From assembly GCA_007096045.1 (NCBI GenBank), contig SFAU01000079.1, positions 1-64,000 of the forward strand: a stretch of 64,000 nt of DNA, written 5' to 3'. The position numbers were made by a program, and so were the translations under genes. Below, in pieces: positions 37,285 to 48,940 of this stretch; the stretch's first letter is position 1; each line of letters starts with the position of its first letter. The notes beneath the pieces are model-generated. The model was given only the letters and a program-made list of their open reading frames with translations. It was not told where the DNA came from and did not search any database. This stretch comes from Microcystis novacekii Mn_MB_F_20050700_S1 (lineage in GTDB: Bacteria; Cyanobacteriota; Cyanobacteriia; Cyanobacteriales; Microcystaceae).

Positions 37285-38505
37285 TTAGGGTTCTACCCAA
37301 CGGCCATCGGCTTTAATTAAATTAATCAACTCGGTTACTCCTTCACTTTCCGGGACGCGTTTAATTTCCTCGCGACCGCGATAAAGGGAGATATAACCGG
37401 CCTGTTTCCCCACATAACCATAGTCTGCGTCGGCCATTTCTCCCGGTCCATTGACAATACAACCCATAACGGCGATATCGAGTCCGGTGAGGTGTTGAGT
37501 CGCTGCCCGCACTTGCTGCAGCACATCTTCTAAATTAAAAAGAGTGCGACCACAGGAAGGACAGGCAACGTATTCGACCATGGTTTTCCGCAGTCCCAGG
37601 GCCTGGAGAATACTGTAACAGACGGGAATTTCCTTTTCGGGAGCCTCCGTCAGAGAAACGCGAATCGTATCACCAATACCGTCCGCTAAGAGAGTGGCAA
37701 TCCCGGCAGTGGATTTAATGCGTCCGTATTCCCCATCTCCTGCCTCAGTAACACCCAAATGTAGGGGATAATCCATACCTAACTCGTCCATGCGCTTAAC
37801 CATGAGACGATAGGCGGCCACCATCACCTGCACGCGGGAAGCTTTCAGGGAAACCACCAGATTGTGAAAATCGAGGGATTCGCAGATGCGGATAAATTCT
37901 AAAGCCGACTGTACCATTCCTTCGGGGGTGTCGCCGTAGGTAAAGAGCATTCTTTCGGCCAGAGAACCGTGGTTAACGCCGATTCGCATCGCTTTACCTT
38001 GTTCTCGCAGGGAAACCACTAAAGGTTTCAGGGTTTCGGCAATTTTTTCGCCAATTTCATCAAATTCTGCTTGACTATACTCGCTGCGGTCGGCTTTCGG
38101 TTTCTCGAAAACGTACAAACCGGGGTTAATTCGCACTTTATCGACGTGCTTGGCCACTTCTAGGGCGATTTTCATGCCGTTGTGATGTACATCGGCTACT
38201 AACGGCACGGGTTGATAGGTGGCGAGCAGTTTTTCCCTAATTTTAGCCAAGGCGGTGGCGTGGGCCAGACTCGGCACGGTGACGCGGACAATTTCACAAC
38301 CGACTTCATGGAGGCGACGGATACCGGCCACGGAACCATCTATATCAAGGGTATCCTCGTTAATCATCGACTGCACGACCACGGGATAACCACCACCGAT
38401 GGTAACGCTACCTACCCGGACGGGACGGGTTTTGCGTCGGTGAATCGTGGTGTCGAATTCGGAGGCAGTTGCGGGGGGGTTGAGCGTCGATTCCAAGGTT
38501 TGCAT
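37285..38505 (-). CDS. ispG: 4-hydroxy-3-methylbut-2-en-1-yl diphosphate synthase
   Basis: A 406-residue GcpE/IspG of the MEP isoprenoid pathway. [17 protein letters not shown] starts the TIM barrel, ACPSCGR and [10 protein letters not shown] give the three cysteines and the Glu of the C-terminal [4Fe-4S] site. In cyanobacteria ferredoxin is the electron donor. The ATG at 38505 ([11 protein letters not shown]) is preferred over 38526. Its upstream region is separated from the next reverse-strand gene by a truncated F3 MITE with duplicated flank. Confidence 0.95.
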   Translation of the reverse strand: MQTLESTLNPPATASEFDTTIHRRKTRPVRVGSVTIGGGYPVVVQSMINEDTLDIDGSVAGIRRLHEVGCEIVRVTVPSLAHATALAKIREKLLATYQPVPLVADVHHNGMKIALEVAKHVDKVRINPGLYVFEKPKADRSEYSQAEFDEIGEKIAETLKPLVVSLREQGKAMRIGVNHGSLAERMLFTYGDTPEGMVQSALEFIRICESLDFHNLVVSLKASRVQVMVAAYRLMVKRMDELGMDYPLHLGVTEAGDGEYGRIKSTAGIATLLADGIGDTIRVSLTEAPEKEIPVCYSILQALGLRKTMVEYVACPSCGRTLFNLEDVLQQVRAATQHLTGLDIAVMGCIVNGPGEMADADYGYVGKQAGYISLYRGREEIKRVPESEGVTELINLIKADGRWVEP

Positions 38506-38537
38506 AGGACTATCACCAACAATCACTCTCCCTATTC

Positions 38538-38678
38538 TCTCAAAGAACAGGAACAGATTCTAAGTAGGGAGGCACAATTATTTGTCGGATGGGTTAGGGG
38601 TAGCGTAACAGGAGCGGACGTTGGGTTTCATGCTTCAACCCAACCTACGTTCATCTCAAAGAACAGGAACAGATTCTA
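38538..38678. mobile_element. F3 MITE copy C, right-truncated, flanked by 25-bp direct repeats
   Basis: TA-AGTAGGGAGGCACAATTA begins at 38561, and the element stops after CAACCTACGTTC, lacking the usual right arm. A 25-bp host segment, TCTCAAAGAACAGG and continuing to GATTCTA, is present exactly at 38538-38562 and 38654-38678. The second copy encodes the last residues (ESVPVL) and stop of the reverse-strand hydrolase. Confidence 0.8.
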
Positions 38679-39570
38679 GCCACTCTAATAAAATTGGGTT
38701 AAAACGGTCGGGACATTCATCCTGTAAACAATGACCGGCCCGTTCAAATTCTACATATTTAATTCTAGGATTAAGGGAGACAAAACCCGGAGCTAACTGG
38801 ACGGGAACCATCCGATCTTGCTTTCCCCAACACAATAAAATCGGGATTTCTAAGCGTGGTAAAATTAACTTTGCTGGTGGACAATATTCGGGATGATTAA
38901 CAGCTTGTGCTAGGGAAATAAAGGCCTCGGCTGCCCCTTCATCTAGGGTTGGGGCGGCGATAATTTGTACTAATTCCTCGCTGACTGCTTTCTTGTCTTC
39001 GTAGGCGATTCCTGTCCATTTTTTCAAGACTTGCGGACGACGCAGATAGTAAAAAATCGGTTTTAATAGCCAAGGAGAAGTGAAAAAGTTTTCGATGGGA
39101 GTGACGATATTTAATAACCAATCGGCGATCATTTCCCGCCGACGGCTGACATCGGGTAAACTAAGCATAACTAATCTGGCTACCATTTCTGGATATTTAC
39201 CCCCTAAAACCATACTAACTAAAGAACCGATCGAATTTCCTACTAATACCACCGGTCTGTTAATAAAAGTTTGCCAGAAATCGTGTATTTGTTCCACCCA
39301 AAGATTAACGGTATAGGGAACCTGCACTTTGCGGGAACCACCGAAACCTAATAAATCTACCGCGTAAACTCGATGATTTTGGCTGAGGATAGGAATATTA
39401 TGACGCCAATGTTCGATCGCCGCTCCAAATCCGTGCAGTAAAATTAAAGGGGGATTATCGGCGTCTTTGGGGTTTTTTGCCGGCATAAAACTATAACGAA
39501 TTTGCCAACCGCGCCACACCCAATCCCGTTGATAACCGATGCGTTCTGTCCAAGCTGGTGAAGTTGTCAC
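38656..39570 (-). CDS. Alpha/beta-fold hydrolase
   Basis: A 304-residue protein. LILLHGFGAAIEHW is the oxyanion-hole strand, VLVGNSIGSLVSM the nucleophile elbow with Ser in GNSIG, PILLCWGKQDRMVP the acid strand, and FERAGHCLQDE the catalytic His. The family is broad; plant relatives include pheophytinase-type hydrolases, but the substrate is unknown. The start is GTG at 39570. Its 3' end lies within a 25-bp duplication created at an F3 MITE. Confidence 0.88.
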   Translation of the reverse strand: MTTSPAWTERIGYQRDWVWRGWQIRYSFMPAKNPKDADNPPLILLHGFGAAIEHWRHNIPILSQNHRVYAVDLLGFGGSRKVQVPYTVNLWVEQIHDFWQTFINRPVVLVGNSIGSLVSMVLGGKYPEMVARLVMLSLPDVSRRREMIADWLLNIVTPIENFFTSPWLLKPIFYYLRRPQVLKKWTGIAYEDKKAVSEELVQIIAAPTLDEGAAEAFISLAQAVNHPEYCPPAKLILPRLEIPILLCWGKQDRMVPVQLAPGFVSLNPRIKYVEFERAGHCLQDECPDRFNPILLEWLESVPVL

Positions 39571-39775
39571 TTAAGTCAAACAATTAAGAGGTTTTCAGAA
39601 AATATTACTCTAGTTTTATCATACTGGGTTCCCCGTCCCTAACCCGCAGCCGAATAACATTTTTGTACTACTTTTCCCAAATATATTTAAATCTAGGGTT
39701 GATCTAGCCTATGCTAAAAGGAGAGGGATTAAAATCGCTCCTAGACTTTAATTGCAAATTTAGGATACTGCACAG

Positions 39776-40345
39776 ATGGGCAATCTATTTGATGATGTCA
39801 GTCGCTTTCTTGAAACCCAACTGGAAGAATTTCTCAGAAGTCATCCCCAATTAGAATTACAAGCGCTGGTGGAACAACTGCGCGAACAGGAGCGCGATAC
39901 TGCTAAACTGATTACCGCCCTAGAAAATGAGCGTCAACGTCTCGAACAGCAAATTTTGGCCACTGCCCAAGATATCCAAACTTGGCACGCTAGAATTGAT
40001 AAGGCTAAGGCTGCTGGACGGCAGGACTTGGTTAAGGCTGCCAGTGAAAGGGAGGCAGCCCTATTTCGTCAGGGTAATCAACTTTGGGGACGGATGGAAG
40101 GGGTGAAGAAACGTCTGACTCAATCCCAAGAGTTACTGCAGCAAGTCCAACAACGTCGTCAGGAAGTGCAAATTAAAGCCGAAAAAGCCCCTAAAAATCA
40201 GTCCCGTGACTGGGAAACCACTTTTTGGGATCAACCCCAAGAATCGGACTATCAGCGTTCGAACTACGATCATCTCGATCTAAAATTTAAAGAATGGGAA
40301 ATGGAAGAAGAATTGAAAAAATTAAAGCGAGAAATGGGACGATAA
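39776..40345 (+). CDS. TIGR04376 family cyanobacterial coiled-coil protein
   Basis: A 189-residue, highly helical protein. An N-terminal amphipathic MGNLFDDVSRFLETQLEEFL resembles membrane-surface helices, and residues about 30-140 form a long coiled coil rich in Gln/Glu/Arg (EQERDTAKLITALENERQRL). I recognise it as the TIGR04376 family, which is confined to cyanobacteria and of unknown function. There is no transmembrane segment. Confidence 0.7.
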   Translation: MGNLFDDVSRFLETQLEEFLRSHPQLELQALVEQLREQERDTAKLITALENERQRLEQQILATAQDIQTWHARIDKAKAAGRQDLVKAASEREAALFRQGNQLWGRMEGVKKRLTQSQELLQQVQQRRQEVQIKAEKAPKNQSRDWETTFWDQPQESDYQRSNYDHLDLKFKEWEMEEELKKLKREMGR

Positions 40346-40374
40346 TTACTGTTATTAGAAAATAGGGGATTTTT

Positions 40375-40396
40375 CAGTTATCAGTTATCAGTTATA
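40375..40396. repeat. CAGTTAT heptamer repeat between convergent genes
   Basis: Three CAGTTAT units sit between the TIGR04376 gene and the DUF3685 gene, identical to the array at 5243. Confidence 0.75.
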
Positions 40397-40398
40397 AT

Positions 40399-42045
40399 TC
40401 ATGATCCCTTTTTACCTTTGACTTCCTGCCAAGTGTTACCGACTCCCTGTAAAATCCCACGAATTACTAAACCAATACCCCTACCGATAACTTGGATAAG
40501 GATATAGACTACTCCATTACCCACCACCCGAAAAAAAGCGCGTAAACGAGGAGATAAGGAGTCTCTTAATTCTAAGGCGATCGAAACTAACCAGGGTATG
40601 CCTGTTAAACTATTTAATTCTTCCTGTCGAGGGGAATAAATGGCTAGAGATTTGATTTGTCCCTCGCTATAGTGAAATAATTGATATTGACTTTCAAAGA
40701 TATCTTTGGGTTCTTGCCAATATTGTTGCCATCGGTATTTCCAAGATAATTCATTGCGGATTTTAGCTAATTTTCTGGCGATGAGAAATTCTGACTGGTA
40801 AAGTTTGTGTTTGATTCTTTCCGATTCCGAGAAGTTATTGAGAATAATTACCGTCACTGCATTGGCAAGATTATGAATGAGATTTTGCAGGAGAATTTCG
40901 GCTCTGGCGATGGTTTCAGGAGCATTAGCTCGGTATTCTACTCCGTCAATAGTTAAACTATTTTCGTACAATAAATAGGAAAATAAGTCAAGATTAAAAG
41001 GAATTTTATTGAGGATTTCTGTTTGAATTGCCTCTCTTTCTTCTAGAATAATTTCGTTAAGTCTGCCTTGACTAATTTCGTCATAAACCGAGGCATTAAT
41101 TTCTAAAAATTTACGGGTAACTTTCTCCCAGATATCGTAAATAATCAGATTTAAGCGACCAGTTAATTCCCCGCGGCTAATCTGTAAATATCTCATCTCA
41201 TCGACATTTTTACGAATTTCATCGAGAACTAAATACAATAATTCCCGTTGCCGATTATCCTGTAAAACATCAATTTCAAAACTGAGCTTGGTTCTATTAA
41301 TTAAAGGCGATCGAATGACTGCTAAAGTCGATTCAAAAACCGCCGAAACACACAGGGGACGCTCGCGGCTTAAAATTGGTAATTCCCGAGCGATATTGTT
41401 AATTATTACCGGGGGTATCACTGAAGATGAATTGTAATAGCTACCTTCGAGGGGAATTAGTTTTCTCACTAGCCATAGGGCTGCTAAAAGTTCTCGTTTT
41501 CTCCCCTGCCAATAAAAGCGATCAAAGCCAGATAAAGACTGTTGATTAAGGTGAAGATCGATTAAATGTAATTCACTTTCAATGCGATTTAATCCCGTTT
41601 TGCCAGCAGTAATTAACCAATGACTAGAGGATAAACTAGGACGAGTAAAAGTGGTGATATTTGCAGGGACGACATCGTGGGTCTCATCCCGGGAAATTTG
41701 ACCTAAAATAGTGATAAATTGCTCTAGGTTTGTGCCTTTGGGAATATAACCGGCGATGCCTAATTCTCGGGCGATTAGTTGCTGTCTGGAGTCGAGAGGA
41801 AAGGTTAATAGAACAATTTTACTTTCTGGATAGCGAGAGTGGAGAATTTCACAGTAAGACCAATCAAAGAGAGGATCAATAATAATAATTTCGGGGGCCG
41901 GATTAAGAGTCAAGGCGAAAATTGTTTCTAAATCCCCTTCGGTGACGATACTAATATTTTCTATCTGCGACAATGCCTGCACCAGACCCAAGCGAAAAAT
42001 TGGGTCATTATCGATGACAATTAGGGTGAGAGGGCGATCAATCAC
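40399..42045 (-). CDS. Response-regulator receiver with DUF3685/Ycf55-like output
   Basis: A 548-residue protein. Residues 1-125 are a complete receiver: acidic pair in VIDNDPIF, phospho-acceptor Asp in EIIIIDPLF, Thr in VLLTF and Lys in GYIPKG. The remaining 400 residues match DUF3685, the family containing plastid Ycf55, with no DNA-binding domain visible. The C-terminus is hydrophobic (AFFRVVGNGVVYILIQVIG) and may touch the membrane. The start is GTG at 42045. No histidine kinase gene is adjacent. Its output function is unknown. Confidence 0.8.
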   Translation of the reverse strand: MIDRPLTLIVIDNDPIFRLGLVQALSQIENISIVTEGDLETIFALTLNPAPEIIIIDPLFDWSYCEILHSRYPESKIVLLTFPLDSRQQLIARELGIAGYIPKGTNLEQFITILGQISRDETHDVVPANITTFTRPSLSSSHWLITAGKTGLNRIESELHLIDLHLNQQSLSGFDRFYWQGRKRELLAALWLVRKLIPLEGSYYNSSSVIPPVIINNIARELPILSRERPLCVSAVFESTLAVIRSPLINRTKLSFEIDVLQDNRQRELLYLVLDEIRKNVDEMRYLQISRGELTGRLNLIIYDIWEKVTRKFLEINASVYDEISQGRLNEIILEEREAIQTEILNKIPFNLDLFSYLLYENSLTIDGVEYRANAPETIARAEILLQNLIHNLANAVTVIILNNFSESERIKHKLYQSEFLIARKLAKIRNELSWKYRWQQYWQEPKDIFESQYQLFHYSEGQIKSLAIYSPRQEELNSLTGIPWLVSIALELRDSLSPRLRAFFRVVGNGVVYILIQVIGRGIGLVIRGILQGVGNTWQEVKGKKGS

Positions 42046-42103
42046 AAGAGTTACAGCCTGTCAACGGATAATATTCACAGGAGCAATTATACAGTTATCT
42101 GGC

Positions 42104-42544
42104 TCATTTGTTTTGTTTATAGCCATAGAAATCGATGCGATAATCGGTAATTTTTACCCCCGTCGATGCCTCGATCTGTTTAATTAATTCCGGGGGAAGT
42201 TGGATATGCACATCAATAATTTGTTGGCTGTCCAGACAATTGACGTGACTGTGAGAATCGCTGATGTTACCGTAGAGTCTGCCGTCCCACCGTTCCACAC
42301 ATTCGATAATGCCTTGACCAGATAGAGCTTCTAGGTTTTGGTACACTGAGGTATGACCGATGTTCTTTCCTTGCAGATTGAGACGATCATAAATTTCTCG
42401 CGCTGATAGGTGTTCCCGCGCTTGCCACAGCAATTCCAAAATATAGCGACGCTGACGGCTAACCCGCATTCCTAAAGTTTGACACCTTTCGATCGCATCT
42501 TCCAAACACCGGATCGGTTTTTGTTTTACCTCCAAATTGTCCAT
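42104..42544 (-). CDS. Fur-family transcriptional regulator
   Basis: A 146-residue protein. The N-terminal winged helix is clear (MRVSRQRRYILELLWQ, then HLSAREIYDRL and TSVYQNLEALSGQGII), followed by the His-rich hinge DSHSHVNC. The paired CxxC structural zinc site usual for Fur, PerR and Zur is absent, with only one Cys after the hinge. That leaves the sensed metal uncertain. It is transcribed towards the DUF3685 gene with 58 bp between them. Confidence 0.85.
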   Translation of the reverse strand: MDNLEVKQKPIRCLEDAIERCQTLGMRVSRQRRYILELLWQAREHLSAREIYDRLNLQGKNIGHTSVYQNLEALSGQGIIECVERWDGRLYGNISDSHSHVNCLDSQQIIDVHIQLPPELIKQIEASTGVKITDYRIDFYGYKQNK

Positions 42545-42817
42545 AGTTGTGTCCGTTGACCTCCGCCCTAATACATAGTCATTACCAGTTTAGCTTAGTC
42601 TTTCGACCGATGTCCACATTGCCCCAGTTTTTAGCCAACCTTACAGCAGTTATCTTAAGGGTGAGGTAAGTGATAGGAAAAAATTAACTTCGCTTCTTCG
42701 GGACTTGTTATGCAAATAATTAATTAAAATAAAATTATAGGAGAGAGAGTATAACCAAAAGTATCCAAAATCCATACAGGAAAAAACTTAAGGGGCAAGG
42801 AATTTAATACTAAAAAA

Positions 42818-42846
42818 TAGACAATAGAGTTAAAATTTGATATAAT
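42818..42846 (+). promoter_or_regulatory. Sigma70-type promoter of the ISL3 transposase
   Basis: TAGACA (42818-42823), 17-bp spacer, TATAAT (42841-42846), 25 bp before the transposase ATG. Spacing and hexamers are near consensus. Confidence 0.6.
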
Positions 42847-42871
42847 ACCCAAAAACCAGAGTATTTTACTT

Positions 42872-43339
42872 ATGATACTTGACAAATTTTTGAACCTAGA
42901 AGGAATCTCTATTCAAGGCTATCGACACCTAGAAAGTATCGGTATAGTCTTCCGAATCGAATCGAAAAATAAAAAAGCAACTTGTCCTCGTTGTGGGTTA
43001 GAGAGCGATAAACTGCACCAAAATCATCGACATCTAGTCAAAGATTTACCGATCTCAGGACAACCCGTATACCTACAAGTCAATCGTCGTCAATTTAAGT
43101 GCGATAATTGTCAGAAACCCTTTAGCGAGGAGTTAGATTTTGTCGCCAGTAAACGAACCTATACGAAAAGACTAGCAGAGAATATAATCGGGCAATTAAA
43201 AGAAGGAGGTATTTTAAATGTTAGCCGAAGAAATGACATAACGGAAGAAGAGATTCAAAGAATGCTAGAGGACATCGCCGAAGAAATTACGTATCAAGAC
43301 CTATCGAAATTAAAAAGACCGGAAATCGATGAAAGATAA
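42872..43339 (+). pseudogene. ISL3-family transposase, N-terminal fragment
   Basis: 155 residues with the ISL3 N-terminal zinc-binding pattern CPRCG (about 38-42), then FKCDNCQKPFSEEL, and a helix-turn-helix region (ITEEEIQRMLEDIAEE). Intact members are about 400 residues with a DDE domain. This one ends at KRPEIDER where the family normally reads into the catalytic GIDE motif, so a frameshift has removed the active site. It could still bind the ISL3-type ends seen at 56522. Confidence 0.8.
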
Positions 43340-43617
43340 AAAACAGGAAGCGGAAAAAGAAGCAAAGCTAGAAGTTTTGGCTCTTCGGTTTGTGTTATGC
43401 AATAGACGGAGGTTATAAGAGATGGAACCCTTATATAGAAAGGCATTTAGCGATTTTTGTCAATTATTTTTGTTCTAGAGCGAACTAATCAATTAAGTCT
43501 CTTGCCAGATAAGGATTTAGTCTATTTATGCCCCCCTATCGAACCATAACAAGTCTAGATTTTGTCTTTGATCCCCCCTGCCTCCCTTGATAAGGGGGGT
43601 GCCGATCCCCCCTTAAT

Positions 43618-43875
43618 CCCTAGGGCTAAAATATAGGCTGTGCCGACGGTAGGATGACCGGCAAAGGGTAATTCGGTACTGGGGGTGAAAATCAGGACTT
43701 TTTTGCTACCTTGGGGCGTTTCTGGCGGAAAAACGAAGACTGTCTCCGAGAAGTTAAATTCGGCGGCGATTTTTTGCATCTGGGTGCGGGTTAATCCAGA
43801 TGCTTCCGGAAAAACCGCCAGGGGATTCCCGTGACCGCCCCGGTGGTCTGTCCAGGGATAGATAATCCTTGTCAG
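43618..43875 (-). pseudogene. PhzF-family epimerase/isomerase, N-terminal fragment
   Basis: The reverse strand reads [20 protein letters not shown], then [17 protein letters not shown] and [16 protein letters not shown], the N-terminal third of a PhzF-like protein. The expected initiation codon is CTG at 43873-43875. Homology ends near 43618 where a CCCCCCTTAATC/AAGGGGGG repeat replaces it, so about two-thirds of the protein is missing. Confidence 0.7.
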
Positions 43876-43986
43876 TCCTCTTCGTCTTTATTAAGAAATA
43901 ATTAAAATAGAGAGTTTTTCCTAAAGATAAGGTATGTCTTGATAAGGCATCATCTCAGAGTCTCCTCATAACTGCTATAGGCTCTA

Positions 43987-44460
43987 CTACTTATTCTGTT
44001 TTAATCTGACTAATAAACTGACTAACTTATCTCTGACGGAATTGTGAGTGTATTCGTCTTCAGGGTGGGGTTTTTGATGGGGTTGTTGAAAATAGGGACG
44101 TTCCCCGTATAATTGTCCCCATTTCACATCGACTCGGTGTACTAATTCATAGAGTAATTCTTGATTGTCTAAAATTTCTTCTAGGATTAACTGCAAAGCT
44201 TGAACAGGATTATCTAAATTTTGACTGACTTTGGTTAATTCTTCATCGACGATAAGCTGTAAAATTATCTGCAAAGCTCCCGAAGAATCACCTAAATTAG
44301 CGGCAATAAATTGTTTAATCTCTGTGGTAACTTGCACTAATTTGGGGACGGGAGATTCTCCTTTGAGGAAATCCGCCCCCTCTTGAGCGATAAAATCTGC
44401 TAGGGTAAACTCGCGCCTTTCGATGATATCTTGGGAAAAATCCGGTTCTTCAGGGGTCAT
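43987..44460 (-). CDS. Conserved hypothetical protein, helical
   Basis: A 157-residue acidic protein, predicted mostly helical, with a repeated pattern around SSGALQIILQLIVDEELTKV and NPVQALQLILEEILDNQEL, which suggests two copies of an ALQLIL(x)E helix pair. There is no signal peptide, membrane segment or known motif. It diverges from pepP with 61 bp between start codons, so the two may share regulatory sequence. Confidence 0.65.
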   Translation of the reverse strand: MTPEEPDFSQDIIERREFTLADFIAQEGADFLKGESPVPKLVQVTTEIKQFIAANLGDSSGALQIILQLIVDEELTKVSQNLDNPVQALQLILEEILDNQELLYELVHRVDVKWGQLYGERPYFQQPHQKPHPEDEYTHNSVRDKLVSLLVRLKQNK

Positions 44461-44521
44461 AAATTAAAAATATTAGCGATAATAGACTCTAGGACTTATT
44501 GTGACATTTTTAGGAATATCT

Positions 44522-45841
44522 ATGGGCATCGATCGCAGAGAGTTTCAGCACCGTCGTCAGCAAGTAATGGAAAAAATCGGCAATGGAACCGCAATTTTTC
44601 GCAGTGCGCCCATGGCGGTGATGCACAATGACGTAGAATACACCTATCGTCAGGATAGTGACTTTTTTTACCTGACAGGATTTAATGAACCGGAGGCGGT
44701 AGCGGTTTTAGCACCCCATCACCCCGAACATCAGTTTATCCTGTTTGTGCAGCCAAAAGACCCAGAAAAAGAAACCTGGACCGGCTATCTCCACGGTGTG
44801 GAAGGAGCAAAGGAGATTTTTGCTGCTGATGAGGCCTATTCTATCCAAGAATTGGAGGAAAAATTACCGCAATATCTCGAAAAAGCCGAACGAATTTATT
44901 ATCATCTCGGACGGGATAAAACTTTTAATACAAATGTTCTTACTCACTGGCAAAAATTAATCGCCACTTTTCCTCGTCGCGGCACCGGACCGACTGCTTT
45001 AGAGGATACTAATTTTATTCTCCATCCTTTGCGCTTGCTGAAAACCGAGGCCGAATTGGACAATATTCGCCAAGCAACCGCTATTTCGGCACAGGCACAT
45101 AATCGCGCCAGAGAATTCACCAAAGTTGGTCACTATGAGTATCAAATTCAAGCGGAAATTGAGCATACTTTTCGCCTAGAAGGGGGTATGGGTCCTGCTT
45201 ATCCTTCTATTGTCGCTAGTGGTGCTAATGCCTGTATTCTGCACTATATCAACAATAATCGCCAAGTACAAGAAAATGAGCTTTTGTTAATTGATGCCGG
45301 TTGTGCCTACAATTACTATAACGGTGATATTACCCGCACTTTTCCTGTTAATGGTAAATTTACCCCCGAACAAAAAATTATCTATGAAATTGTTCTGGAA
45401 GCTCAACTAAAGGCGATTGAAGTGGTGAAAACTGGTAATCCTTATAATCTTTTTCATGACACAGCCGTGAGGACAATTGTGGAGGGATTAGTGGATTTAG
45501 GGCTATTGGTCGGCGACATTGATGAGATAATTAAAGAGGAAAAATATAAGCCTTTTTATATGCACAGAACTGGCCATTGGTTAGGATTAGATGTCCATGA
45601 TGCAGGAGGTTATAAAGTTAACGAAGAAACCTGGCAAAATTTGCAGCCCGGTCATGTTTTAACCGTGGAACCGGGTATTTATATCTCCCCCGATATTAAA
45701 CCTGCTGAAGGACAGCCGGAAGTGCCAGAAAAATGGCGGGGTATCGGTATCCGTATCGAAGATGATGTGTTAGTTACTGCCACGGGAAATGAGGTTTTAA
45801 CTGCAACGGTTCCCAAAAAAGTTGAGGATATCGAATCTTGA
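44522..45841 (+). CDS. pepP: Xaa-Pro aminopeptidase (aminopeptidase P)
   Basis: A 439-residue metallopeptidase with the pita-bread fold. LLIDAGCAYNYYNGDITRTF provides two Asp ligands, HRTGHWLGLDVHD the His, LTVEPGIYI and GIRIEDDVLV the two Glu ligands of the dinuclear Mn/Zn site. The N-terminal AMP_N domain begins MGIDRREFQHRR. The ATG at 44522 is preferred over one at 44501 because it matches the family start. It releases N-terminal residues before proline. Confidence 0.94.
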   Translation: MGIDRREFQHRRQQVMEKIGNGTAIFRSAPMAVMHNDVEYTYRQDSDFFYLTGFNEPEAVAVLAPHHPEHQFILFVQPKDPEKETWTGYLHGVEGAKEIFAADEAYSIQELEEKLPQYLEKAERIYYHLGRDKTFNTNVLTHWQKLIATFPRRGTGPTALEDTNFILHPLRLLKTEAELDNIRQATAISAQAHNRAREFTKVGHYEYQIQAEIEHTFRLEGGMGPAYPSIVASGANACILHYINNNRQVQENELLLIDAGCAYNYYNGDITRTFPVNGKFTPEQKIIYEIVLEAQLKAIEVVKTGNPYNLFHDTAVRTIVEGLVDLGLLVGDIDEIIKEEKYKPFYMHRTGHWLGLDVHDAGGYKVNEETWQNLQPGHVLTVEPGIYISPDIKPAEGQPEVPEKWRGIGIRIEDDVLVTATGNEVLTATVPKKVEDIES

Positions 45842-45884
45842 GTAAAAAGCTAGGTGTTAAAAATTGTCAGTTCCCCCCTAACCC

Positions 45885-46023
45885 TAGGGTTGATTGATGG
45901 TAGGGTTGATTGATGGTAGGGTTGATTGATGGTAGGGTTGATTGATGGTAGGGTTGATTGATGGTAGGGTTGATTCATAGTAGGGCTGATTGATGGTAGG
46001 GTTGATTCATGAATCAACCCTAC
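45885..46023. repeat. Eight-unit 16-bp tandem array ending in a 28-bp palindrome
   Basis: The unit TAGGGTTGATTGATGG is repeated from 45885: five perfect copies, then two variants (…ATTCATAG and TAGGGCTG…), then TAGGGTTGATTCATGA, which forms the left half of the palindrome 45996-46023. The pattern suggests slippage expansion from a palindromic seed. It is not CRISPR: there are no spacers. Confidence 0.9.
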
Positions 46024-46065
46024 CCCCCTTAAGGAGATTCAATTAAGTTTTTTCTAGAGATTATT

Positions 46066-48665
<2,600 letters not shown>

Positions 48666-48940
48666 TAAAATCTGGATTATTTCCTCAACATAAAAGACAA
48701 GTTCATCCTTAAAAAAGATTAACCAAACTGGGCGATAAACCTGATTTAATCCAGAAACAAACTCATCAGATAAACAGTCAATTTTTAACGACGAGAAAAG
48801 TAACATTATATTAAGTAAATATCTCTAGTTAAGGACTTTTTGCTATTCTGAGGGATAGGTACATAGTGCTAGTCCTCACGGATATTCAAACTCTCTCTAA
48901 CTTTTTATAGAAAAAACATAAATAACAGGGGGTTATAGTA

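Larger units (their letters stand above)
42692..43388 (+). mobile_element. Decayed ISL3-family insertion sequence
   Basis: A left-end-like GCTTCTTCGGGACTTGTTATG at 42692 precedes the truncated transposase, and GGCTCTTCGGTTTGTGTTATG at 43379, a second copy of the same end in the same orientation, follows it. This suggests a nested or internally deleted copy. Between 43389 and 43550 no intact gene is seen. Confidence 0.5.

Noticed and set aside
38212-38679. 155-codon forward frame over ispG
   Set aside because: Antisense to conserved IspG coding sequence; low-complexity Gly/His composition.
43379-43545. Continuation of the ISL3 transposase
   Set aside because: No frame carries the DDE motifs; only an end-like sequence and unmatched DNA are visible.
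45885-46023. Possible CRISPR array
   Set aside because: Units are contiguous 16-mers with no spacers; it is a tandem repeat.
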